From Piliocolobus tephrosceles (taxonomy: Eukaryota > Chordata > Mammalia > Primates > Cercopithecidae), in assembly GCF_002776525.5 (NCBI RefSeq), contig NC_045434.1, positions 119,944,525-120,008,524 on the forward strand: a stretch of 64,000 nt of DNA, read 5' to 3'. The position numbers and the translations under genes were made by a program. A model generated the notes under the pieces. It saw only the letters and a program-made list of their open reading frames with translations, made no database searches and was not told the DNA's origin. Numbering within the stretch: position 1 is the stretch's first letter; every line of letters begins with the position of its first letter. This document shows, one piece after another, positions 55,451 through 64,000 of the stretch.

Positions 55451-56369
55451 TCCAATATGCATTTAAGTTTATGGAGAAACACATTAAGATAATGTTAAAG
55501 TCCATGTTTACATTAGACTGAAGTTATTCTTTATCCTATGTTCTGGGGGCATCAAGGATGGAGCACCAGAATGAGAAAGAGCCTGGGAGTCAGAAATCTG
55601 AATCCATATCCAAATTTTCTTTACGAGAAAAGAAAAACAGCCAAGAGCAGTTAGAGCACCTAAGGTAAGCAAAATTTATCAGTCCCAGAGAAACAAGAGT
55701 GTGCAACTTCAGTCCTGTGAGAGGGACGGGGTGGCCACCATGCCCAGGTGCGATTGTTTATAGACATTTTGTTCTTGAGTAGCTGCTTTACCCATTATCT
55801 TCATGTTCTTGGAATTTGTGATACAAAGAGCAATGTATGTAGCCAATCAATAGCTAATGTTATTTTAATGTAAATTCTTGGTAAACATCTTAGGAGCTGC
55901 CACTTTTTTTTTTCTTTAAAAACTCACTTGTAACTGATGCTTCTCAGAATGTACACTCAGGGCAACTTGAATGTATGCTCCCAGATGTCTATCCTTAAGC
56001 TTCTTGAAATTCAAATAAACTCTACACTTAATCATAATTTTTAAATTTTGTTACTTAAGGTTGACTTTGTAGCTAATATTATAGTAATTGTTTCTCATAC
56101 ACCAAAACCTTTCTGTGCTTCAACTATCTAGTTTGCAAGAATGGACAGTTGCAATAGATAAGGAGTTTTCTATATTTTAGCAATAGAACCCTTTATTTCA
56201 TGTAAAAGTTTGCCTAGAACCAATATTCTAAAGAACCAAAACCAAAGTGGCTTAAGTTGAAGCTGGATGGAACACAATGCTCCTTCTCTACTACCTTCTC
56301 TTTCATCTCCCATTTCACCTTCATCTTTACCATCACCTCCTCCAGTACCCCTTTGTGATATTGTAACCA
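55451..56369. other. Unassigned sequence
   Basis: About 900 bases. A somewhat GC-richer piece at 55640-55760 may be an old LTR remnant, but no family is evident. A 78-codon minus frame (56170-56406) is Glu/Gly-rich and without a domain. Confidence 0.4.
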
Positions 56370-56930
56370 AATGCAAGTCCCACCACTTGCTGCTTGCACA
56401 GTCCAATTACCAACAGCGAGGTCCGTAGAAAGAAAACGACTTTATTCCAGAGCTTGCTGAGAGGAAGTAGTATGCGCTCCTATCTTGAAGGTACCATTTC
56501 AACTTCTGGAGCAGAAAGCAGGGTCTTTTAAAGGGGGCTAGAGGGGCTTTGTGTAAATGGTAAGGAGGGGTGGGGCCTATGTGACTTGCTTTGAATGTCT
56601 TATCTATAAGTGGCCTGACTGGCATGATTGTGGGCAGAGCTGGGTTGTATATTGAGGCAATCTCTTGGTGGGAGAGAGTTTCAGCGGCACCTAGTTTGCT
56701 TCAAGGTTCAGTCTCTGGAACTTCTAAGTAAACATAGTTAGATAAGCTTGCTGTGCAGGGAATGTCTGGTGGAGAAAAGGTAAATGATATAGTTGCATTC
56801 CTAAAGAGCTAAATAGAAGGTGGGGGAAAAGAAAAAATGTTAAAAATAATACTTCTTTTCCCTTTTAAAAATGGGATATTTGATTACAAAATTGTGAAAT
56901 GTATATTTGGTGTCCCCTCCCTGTTTCCTA
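56370..56930 (-). mobile_element. Class I ERV-like LTR
   Basis: On the minus strand AATAAAGTCGTTTTCTTTCT is followed by ACGGACCTCGCTGTTGG, a typical polyadenylation signal, R and U5 arrangement. Upstream, GC-rich sequence (CCCCACCCCTCCTTACC) and TTAAAAGACCCTGC serve as promoter-like U3. The exact ends and family were not determined. Confidence 0.55.
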
Positions 56931-57420
56931 ACATGCAGTTACTGAAACCCTGCAATCTCTGGAGTGATGAGTGTCTTTGATAGGCTAACGAGATGACTAG
57001 TGGCTGGGGGCTCCAAGACAGCTTCAGGATGGAGATTGGGTATCAGAAAAACTAAGGTATGATTACAGGCAGGGAAAAAGGATTGAAGGTTAAGTTGATC
57101 ACCAATGACCAGTGATGTAATCAATCATGCCCATGTAATGAAGCTTCCATAAAAACCCAAAAGAATTGGGTTAAGGGAACTTGTGGATCACCAAACACCA
57201 TCCTGAGACAGTGGAGCATGAGGAAAAGGCATGGAAGCTCTGCGTCCCTTCCCACACACTTTCCCCATGCATCTCTTCAATCTGGCTGTTCCTTTGTATC
57301 CTCTGTAATAATCTTCATAATAAACTGGCAAAAGTATATAAAGTGTAAAGACTAAACTCTGACCTTCTGATTTTGTCTTGCCCAAATTTCTATCTAAGGG
57401 GCCTAAGAAGTCACATCCTA
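56931..57420 (+). mobile_element. ERVL-like LTR (MER21-like?)
   Basis: The blocks CCCATGTAATGAAGCTTCCA, ATAAAAACCCAAAAGAATTG, GGCATGGAAGCTCTGCGTCC, CATGCATCTCTTCAATCTGG and the signal AATAAACTGGCAAAAG form a familiar LTR order. The family name is from memory and unsure. Confidence 0.6.
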
Positions 57421-57687
57421 TAAACCATAAAATCTCATTAGAGAGGTTTTTATTAACCCAGACTAATAGGACTTACTTTCCCACCTGAGTCTAGTACAGC
57501 ATCATGTGACAGATAGCAGACTCTGAAAGAAATCAAACTATTTTACTCCAAAATATATTTCTTTGTCATATTTTGAATGGACTGCCACTGGGTCAACAGG
57601 CTGAAATGGCCCCACAAAGCTGTCTTTTGTAGGGAAAATTTGCATCTCTAGATAACCTCAAAGCAGCCAGGTCATTTCTTTCTAGGC
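57421..57687. other. Unassigned sequence
   Basis: Short AT-rich spacer before the MER30 element. No feature supported. Confidence 0.4.
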
Positions 57688-58599
57688 CAGGGGTGTCTAA
57701 TCTTTTGGCTTTGTTACCAGTGGAAGGTATCTGAGTTCTGTGTGGGTCTGCAGCAACCTCAATTTTGCCTCCTCAGAAGAAGGAATTCAACTGAGGGACA
57801 GAAGGCATAAAAAAGAGACCAGGGCAAGTTTCAGAGCAGGAATGGAAGTTTATTTAAGAAGGCTTTAGAGCAGGAAAGAAAGAGAAAGTATTCTTGGAAG
57901 AGACCCAAGTAGGCATATGAAAGTCAAGTGCAATGTTTGACCTTGATTCTAAGACTTTATAGGCTGGCCCCTTTCCCATGATACTTCCCTTAGGGTGGGC
58001 TGCCCGAATGCACAGTGCCTTTCTTATGCTTAAGATGACCATGTGCAGTGTGTTTAGGAAGCTGCAAGCATGTTTGTCTGAGACTTTCTTTCTTTTAGCA
58101 GTGTAGTGACCCTAGAAGGTCATACTTCACCATTTTGTCTCTTAATGTGCTTGCCTGGGAAGTTGCTTCTTCCTGGCATCTGCATTTAATTTACACTTTA
58201 GTGCAACAGGTGTGGACCATCAGGACATGGCCTCACCCTGGCACTGACTGTCAATTTATCACTTTTAGAGAGGCAGTGTGATAACTGCCAAACCATCACC
58301 CAACATTCCTGGTGGATGAGGGAGAGCCCTCTCCTGCCCTGCTCACATCTAACTACTTATAACAGCTTCCCTGGGTAACAATGGAGAAGAAGAATTGTCT
58401 TGGGTCACATATAAAATATACTAACACTAATGATAGCTGATGAAAAAAATAAAAATAAAAATTGCAAAAAATATTTTAAGAAACTTTTAAAACTTTTAAG
58501 AAAAAAATGTTTTAAGAAACTTTACGAATTTGTGTTGGGCCTCATTCAAAGCCATCCTGGGCTGCATGCAGCCCACAGGCTGCAGGTTGGACAAGCTTG
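57688..58599 (+). mobile_element. MER30-like hAT DNA transposon, split by an LTR
   Basis: The left part is CAGGGGTGTCTAATCTTTTG (57688-57711). The right part runs from CTTCCCTGGGTAACAATGGA (58366) to GGTTGGACAAGCTTG (58599). The termini are inverted repeats of about 12 bases. TTCTAGGC (57680-57687) and TTGTAGGC (58600-58607) form an 8-bp target duplication with one mismatch, the size expected of hAT elements. It is non-autonomous, without transposase. Confidence 0.88.
57712..58364 (-). mobile_element. Class I ERV solo LTR nested in MER30
   Basis: It spans TGTTACCAGTGG to ACTTATAACA, with TGTTA/TAACA ends. GCTT before (57708-57711) and after (58365-58368) is an exact 4-bp duplication, as for class I ERVs. 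On the minus strand AATAAACTTCC is the polyadenylation signal. 653 bp. Family not named. Confidence 0.88.
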
Positions 58600-58639
58600 T
58601 TGTAGGCCTTTCCTGGATCTAGAAGAGATTAACTGAGAG

Positions 58640-59445
58640 CCTGACATCTTTTAATATCTGAAAAGAGACACCATTTATTCTCTCTGAGGACTGATGCTTT
58701 TGAGGCTTCATCTCTATAACAAGAACCATTGCCTCCACAACCTCCTTATCTTAACTCAGGCTTTTCTTTCTACTGATTTCAAGTCTTGAGACAATAGCTT
58801 AACTTTCTCCACCAACTGTTGGCTAAAGAACCTCTAAAACCCACCTTGGACTTGTAAGCCCCCTCTAGGAGATGTCTTACCTTTTCAGGCCAAACCAATG
58901 CATACCTCCCACATATTGATTTATGATTTTATCTGCAATTCCTGTCTCCCTGAAATAAACTGTAACCCAACTACCTCAGGAAACTTTCTCAGGACCACTT
59001 GAAATTGTGTAGCCCCAAGCCTCAGTCACTTATATTGGCTCAAAATAAACCTCTTTAAATATCTTTTGGCAGAAGTTGGTTTTTTCCATTATCAAGTGTT
59101 TCCCTGAGTTCTATGACCTGCTTTAGCAAATTAATCAAACCTGAGGAGGGGATCGTGGGAACCCTGATTTGCAGCTGGTCAGAATCACAGGCCACATTCT
59201 GGGTCTTGTGATTGACATCTGAAGTGGGGGGCAATCTTGTGGGACTGAGCCCTCGACCTGTGGAATCCAACTCTGTTTCCAAGCTAGTAGTGTCAGAATT
59301 GGATTGAATTAGAGGACACACAAAGGAACTAGGTGTCCCCCAGTCTGCTAGAGAATTACTTGGTCTGTGAGGAAATATTTCCATCCATCTGGTGTTAGAA
59401 GTGTATTGAGTGACTATGTAAGAGAGAGGAAAAAACACCTTGTTT
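58640..59445 (+). mobile_element. ERV-type LTR, long, family uncertain
   Basis: It contains CTGTCTCCCTGAAATAAACTG, read as CTGTCTCCCTGAAATAAAC, then TTGGCTCAAAATAAACCTCT and GATTGACATCTGAAGTGGGG with TCTTGTGGGACTGAGCCCTC. I know this U5-like run from common primate LTRs without being able to name it. The 127-codon minus frame at 59055-59438 is antisense to it and is probably not a gene. Confidence 0.6.
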
Positions 59446-60379
59446 TTTTTCCTTCCATCAAGTTGGTGTGAGAGTAGAGAGTAGAAAAAATAGGCTTTTC
59501 CAATATATCTTACTCTCTTCCGTGAACCCTGTAAGTTCTGAGGAATACTATTGAAAACCTGTAAAAAAAATAATCTCCATAGAATATTATTTTATTCTAA
59601 GTATATTTAGAACAGGGGTGGTAGTCAAATCATTTAACATAGTAATATTGGCACCAACCAGCTAGAACAGACTTCAGCTGAAACCAACCAGTAACCTATG
59701 CCTCCATCCATCAGGTGAAAATTAGTGAAAAGAGAGGCATGACACCCTAGGGTGTTTCAGGGTATACTGGAGTCATGCTATCCCCATTAACAGAGGACAA
59801 TGTGGTTTTTGGGGGGAGATATTGAAACTACAAGAAATGTAGGACCTATCTGATATTAACCTCTCATACCCCAAACTCATGTTATATAAGATAATATTTA
59901 TGTAAGGTAGTATTAAGCAATAATACACAATAGGAGGGAATAAAAATCATCTGGCTTCATTGTATGGCAAATAATTATGGAGAGTAGCTTGTACATAATT
60001 ACTGCCCTAGATCTCAGATATTCCACAGATTATTTGGACAATACTTAACACCACAATTCATTGGGAGACAATTGGGTTGGGAAATACTGTCTATAACACT
60101 AAGTAATTTCAATCAAATGTCAGTTGATGGTTGACATGCTCTCTACCCACAATGAACAAGGCCTGGGATACACCAAAGCAGGACTTTGAAAGGTGATGTT
60201 GCTTTTGTTTTTCATAATTTGATATGGGGTATTTCTCTTGTTGACTGCTTGTGAGTTTGTCTTCTTTATACATGATCATGCTTCATCTTGTCAGTGATTA
60301 TGTCCCAGACCTCTTGAGATATGTATGAGGCTAAGCATGCCCTGGGGTACAAACCAGAATGAAAAATCTGGTGGCTGGG
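59446..60379. other. Unassigned sequence
   Basis: About 930 AT-rich bases. No element or gene supported. Confidence 0.45.
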
Positions 60380-60980
60380 TGTGATGCTTAATTTTATGTG
60401 ACAACTTGACTGGGCCACGGGGTGCCCAGACATTTGATCAACATTATTCTGGTTGTAACTGTAAGGGTGTTTCTGGATGAGATTAACATTTTAATCAATA
60501 GACTGATAAAGCATATTGCTCTCCCCAGTGTAAGTGGGAAGAGCAATCTATTGCAAATCTAAGTAGATTAAAAGGCAGAGTAAGAAAGGATTCTTTTTCT
60601 GTGCTTGACCATCTTCAAGGTGAGACATTGGTCTTCTCCCGTCTTTAGACTCAGATGCACACTGGAACTTACACCATCATCTCCCCTTGCTCTGGGCTTC
60701 TCAGCCTCCATCATGATGTGAACCAATTCCTTATAATATATATAAAATATGGTATAGAGATATACATTCATTCATAATATGTTAATAGTTATCAACATAT
60801 CATAGCACATAATATATAATATCAAATTTTATATTATTTTATATTTTATATAAATAATACTTATAAAATATATTTTACATTATATATATTATATATTAAA
60901 ATTGTATTATTTTATATAATATAAACAGATACATACACATCTTATTGGTTCTGCTTCTCTGGAGCATCCCAACAAATACA
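60380..60980 (+). mobile_element. ERVL LTR (MLT2-like)
   Basis: TGTGATGCTTAATTTTATGT, TGACTGGGCCACGGGGTGCC, TAAGGGTGTTTCTGGATGAG and TTGGTTCTGCTTCTCTGGAG follow the MLT2 order. It is closer to the recalled consensus than the copy at 3278-4000. An AT tract of about 200 bases has expanded near the 3' end. Confidence 0.9.
60730..60930. repeat. AT-rich simple/low-complexity tract
   Basis: About 200 bases almost only of A and T, with many TATATA, TTATATAA and ATATTATATATT runs that are self-complementary. It sits where the MLT2 consensus has a short TA repeat. Confidence 0.93.
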
Positions 60981-61589
60981 CTGAGGTTATCTACAATTGC
61001 ACTCTGGATTTTTCAGCTAAACGTTTACTAGGGGGTTCTAAAAAATGAAGTTTTGTCTTTTTATTCATTGGATCTCAGACATTCTGGATGTTTGTCTTCA
61101 GATCATTTATACAAAATGCTTAGTAAACTACGTCCTTTGTCAACACTATTATTTTTTATGTATCCTTAATAGGGATTTCTTTTAAAAATTCTAATGAGGA
61201 ATTAAAAGAAACTTTTCTAATGAAGAAAATGGTAGCTAAAAATTAAGACTAGACAGCTTTTCTAATATCATATAAGATGATAAATATTTTACATAAAAAC
61301 CTACTCAAATTATTGTGACTACACTAATCAATTAGCTGAAGAATTATCAAACCTCCATCATAGTTTATGACATATAAACAAGGTCTGAGTTGTAGAGGAT
61401 GAAGAAGACACCTAAAACTAAAATACTTGGCACTCACAGCTAGCTTGTCCTTAGTCTATTTCCCAGGAAATATTGGGAATATTTGGGGCACCAAAATTTG
61501 CTCCATTCAAGGCCAAGAAAATCATGAACAAAACACGAGGAAATCTTAGGACACCAACAATACTTGTGGTAATTTAAGAAATATGTTTA
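60981..61589. other. Unassigned sequence
   Basis: About 600 AT-rich bases. No feature supported. Confidence 0.45.
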
Positions 61590-62130
61590 CACATTCTTTG
61601 ATACTCTTTCCTTCAAGAAGTGGAGCCTAATTTTCTTCCCCTTGAATGTGGGTAGACTTAGTAACATGTGTCTAATGAATAGAATACAGCTGAAATAATG
61701 GCATATCACTTCTAAAATTAGTTCTAAAAAGACTGAAGCTTTTTATAAGTCGAATCAGTCTCTCTCTTTCTCTTTCTCTTTCTCTTTCTCTTTCTCTCTC
61801 TCTCATATATCACTCACTATGGGTGAAACCAGCTGCCATGTTGCTTGAACTACCCCAGAGAAAGAGATGCACATAATGAAGAACTGAAGGCTCTTGACAG
61901 CAACCATGTGAGTGAGCCTGGAAGTGGATTCTTCAATCCCTTCACATGACTACAACTCCAGCTAACATCCTGACTGTGACCACATGGGAGACAGTAAGTC
62001 AGAAGTTACTACCTATGACACTCTGATTCCTGACCTTCAGAACTGTGTGAGATAGTAAATGTTTATTGTTCTAAGATACTAATTTTGAGGATAATTTATT
62101 GCATGGCAATAGACAACTAATACATTTATA
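61590..62130 (+). mobile_element. LTR-like repeat (same family as 26285-26795)
   Basis: Contains AACCAGCTGCCATGTTGCTT, GAGTGAGCCTGGAAGTGGAT, GAACTGTGTGAGATAGTAAA with the TGTTTATTGTT signal region, and ends ATAGACAACTAATACA. A CT/CTTT repeat has expanded in its middle. Confidence 0.65.
61760..61806. repeat. (CT)n/(CTTTCT)n microsatellite
   Basis: TCTCTCTCTTTCTCTTTCTC and further CTTTCT units ending (TC)n. Mostly pure. Confidence 0.96.
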
Positions 62131-62429
62131 TGAGTCATCAGCTGCTCCTAGATTTGGGCAAAATATTTCTGGTTTAATAAGTTTCCCATCACATTTAAAA
62201 CACCTTTATTCTCACAAAATCAAATAGTTTAAAAATGAACTCATTTTAAGATTTTACCTATTTCTGATTTCTTTAAATTAATAGGTACAGAAGTACATTC
62301 CTAGTCCCGTTAAGACTTAACACATAGGCAGGAAGTAATCTTAGCCACAATATAACTTAACACAGGAACAGGATATTATTGGGGGGTTTCAATTCTCAGA
62401 CCCTGGAGTGAACAAACTATAAGGTGGGT

Positions 62430-62906
62430 CTCATGACCCCCACTTCCTGATATTCATGCCTTGTGACCCATGACTTGCTCTTAACCGGTTGAAAACAAAG
62501 GTGATAAGATAAGAATATAACATTCCTGTTGCTAAATTTTGTCCCTTGTTAACTTTAAGGAAGAAAACACCTTTGGTTGAGAAGGCTCTGTGACAAGGCA
62601 CTATAGTCTCCAGCTGATAGCCAGCAAGAAACTGAAGTCCACAGTCCAGCTATCCACTAGGAAATGAATGCTGCCAGTAATCCTGTGCACTTAGAAGCAG
62701 ATCGTTCCACAACTGGACATCAGGTGAGACTGTAGCCTCAACCAAAAGTATGATTATAATGCTGTGAGACCGTGAAGCAGGGGACCCAGGTAAGCCACTC
62801 CTAGATTTTCTAGATCCCACAGAAACCATGAGGTAACAAATGTGTGTTATTTTAAGCCTCTAAATTTGTGGTAATACTGGTACACAGCAGCAGAAAACTA
62901 ATGCAG
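62430..62906 (+). mobile_element. LTR-like repeat (same family as 26285-26795)
   Basis: CACTTCCTGATATTCATGCC, GCTGATAGCCAGCAAGAAAC, ATGAATGCTGCCAGTAATCC and the end CAGCAGAAAACTAATGCAG follow the same order as the copy at 61590-62130. Decayed. Confidence 0.55.
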
Positions 62907-64000
62907 TAACCCATTAGATCATGCTTCTTCCTAAAATGAAAGATAGGGCATTATCTGTGCATTCAGTTCCATACTGCTGGATAACTTGTTTTAGTTGTGT
63001 GTGGACCTTCTTATGGCAGTCATTCCAACACCAATAAGGGTCAGGTTTGCTTATTCTTTTGGTGGAAAAGGCATGTATTGCATCATTTGATGGGACAGTG
63101 ACCCCCCCCAACACACACACACACAGCATTTAAGGCTCTAAATACTGTATATTTGATCACTGAAAAATGGAAATACTAACTGAAGGATAGCCATCAAACC
63201 TTGTAGTCCATTCATGTTAAGGGAGTCAAGGCTGTCCAAATTTAACCAAGAGAAAAGGGCTCATTCCCAAACAAATGAGCCTACAATACCAGATATGGGG
63301 GTATAAGACAAGTAACCTAATTGTATCATTTCTTTTTATATTGTTGTTTCCTGGATATTTTAGTTGTATGAGAGATTCTGGAGAGGTCTGTAGGAATGTA
63401 AGTACAACTTTCTTCTTCTAGGACAGCATGCAATCTATCTCATATGCCAGTATCCTAAGCATTTGGTACCACCACCTGCCTAATTTCAGGATGCTCTCCT
63501 GCAAGTCCCACAGGCTCAATGGCATTGTCTAGCTCTCCTTCTATACTTTCAATCATTTATTGTAGGATTTTCTAGTTTGGGGGCTTTTGTAAAGTATACA
63601 TTGAAGAAGCTTGGGGTCAGAGGAAAGCTGTCCAAAATTCTCTTTCAATGGTTAACGGTTTGAAATAAGTTTTTAAAATTGAGACCCAGTTTTTCTTTTT
63701 CTTAAGTTAAATTAATCTAAATATCTGTTTTCTTCTGAGAATAAAAATCAAAGGACCAAAATGAACCCTGTGTGATATGAGGGACTATTCCAAAATCAGC
63801 CATTAAATTACCAAAGTAAGATATCCCTAAAAAAAATTAACAGATATAGTCAATAAGCTTTTGTGTTACAAGCCCAATACCTACCAACGATTTATAATAA
63901 CCTACTAATGATTTATTTTTGGCTGCTATACCCTAAGGCATTGTCATACAGAATGGCAGTGTTTTAATACCACTCATTCAGAACGATCCTGTGCCAGATG
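62907..64000. other. Unassigned right edge, partly ERV-like
   Basis: Apart from the weak env-like stretch listed separately, nothing is recognisable. The 71-codon minus frame at 62914-63129 begins in a CA/G-rich tract and has no clear domain, although its distance from the env-like stretch could make it part of the same remnant. Confidence 0.4.
63380..63570 (-). pseudogene. Possible ERV env TM fragment
   Basis: On the minus strand one frame reads RLHAVLEEESCTYIPTDLSR. The Cys followed by an aromatic-Ile-Pro stretch after a helical part resembles the region after the conserved Cys motif of class I ERV TM proteins. It is short, bounded by stops and lacks other env parts, so chance similarity is possible. 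Confidence 0.3.

Noticed and set aside
59055..59438. 127-codon minus-strand frame
   Set aside because: It lies antisense to an LTR whose U5-like blocks are recognisable on the plus strand. The peptide shows no domain, so it is probably an open frame by chance. I could not test it for conservation.
1..64000. CRISPR arrays, operons, ribosome binding sites, bacterial terminators, phage attachment sites
   Set aside because: The sequence is primate nuclear DNA. No regularly spaced direct repeats and no prokaryotic gene layout were seen.
1..64000. tRNA, snRNA, Y RNA or 7SK-like genes
   Set aside because: I looked for their characteristic starts on both strands and saw none apart from SINE-internal 7SL or tRNA-related parts. 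A covariance-model scan would be decisive.

Overview
This window reads as primate nuclear DNA: AT-rich, dense in Alu, L1, MIR and MaLR/ERV repeats, with no open frame longer than 160 codons. Every long frame I could identify lies in a transposon or is a shadow of one. I recognise no host protein-coding gene and no structural RNA gene. Two young AluY copies (43259-43541 and 49778-50087) share changes that I recall as typical of the Old World monkey AluY lineage: GGCTCAAGCC where the 5' end is present, GTAAACC in place of GTGAACC, and GATCCGGCCA in place of GATCGCGCCA. I therefore favour a macaque, baboon or vervet type genome over human. This is recall plus inference and a genome alignment would settle it.

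Layout. 1-11.9 kb: a possible L3/CR1 relic, MaLR LTRs (1014-1455, 7840-8270), an ERVL-type MLT2 LTR (3278-4000), a MIR, three Alus and unassigned AT-rich sequence. 11.95-18.7 kb: a nearly full-length but dead L1 with imperfect target-site duplications, invaded by an MST-type LTR and an Alu, and lacking part of the ORF2 end. 18.7-24.9 kb: mostly unassigned, with two MIRs and a perfect 36-bp tandem duplication. 24.9-26.0 kb: an antisense class II (ERVK) solo LTR with an exact 6-bp target-site duplication. 27.4-27.8 kb: a GC/CpG-rich, probably LTR-derived island.

28.2-35.4 kb: the main feature, a minus-strand class I endogenous retrovirus with both LTRs, a proline-tRNA-like primer site, gag, protease, RT, RNase H, an env TM remnant and a polypurine tract. 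It is thoroughly broken: the RT catalytic Asp pair is missing, a zinc-knuckle Cys is lost, and I find no integrase or env SU. A second, different RNase H-like piece sits between pol and env, so the provirus looks rearranged or chimeric.

35.4-52.2 kb: an Alu-rich stretch with a split old L1, a second ERV remnant (env tail plus LTR piece) and a 5'-truncated L1 carrying a THE1-type LTR and a young AluY. After it come a 157-bp tandem duplication, a perfect 13-bp inverted repeat and another LTR. 52.2-64 kb: a mostly unassigned block with a palindromic TAAT-core site, then several LTRs. These include an LTR nested inside a MER30 hAT transposon, with exact or near-exact target duplications for both, a second MLT2 LTR with a long AT tract, and a weak env-like remnant at the right edge.

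No genes here appear to work together as a pathway. The biology on view is layered transposition and decay. I did not find evidence for a new functional system. The observations most worth checking are the rearranged provirus, the species-informative Alus, the nested insertions, the tandem duplications and the small palindromes. Repeat family names are from memory of consensus sequences and carry the stated uncertainty.
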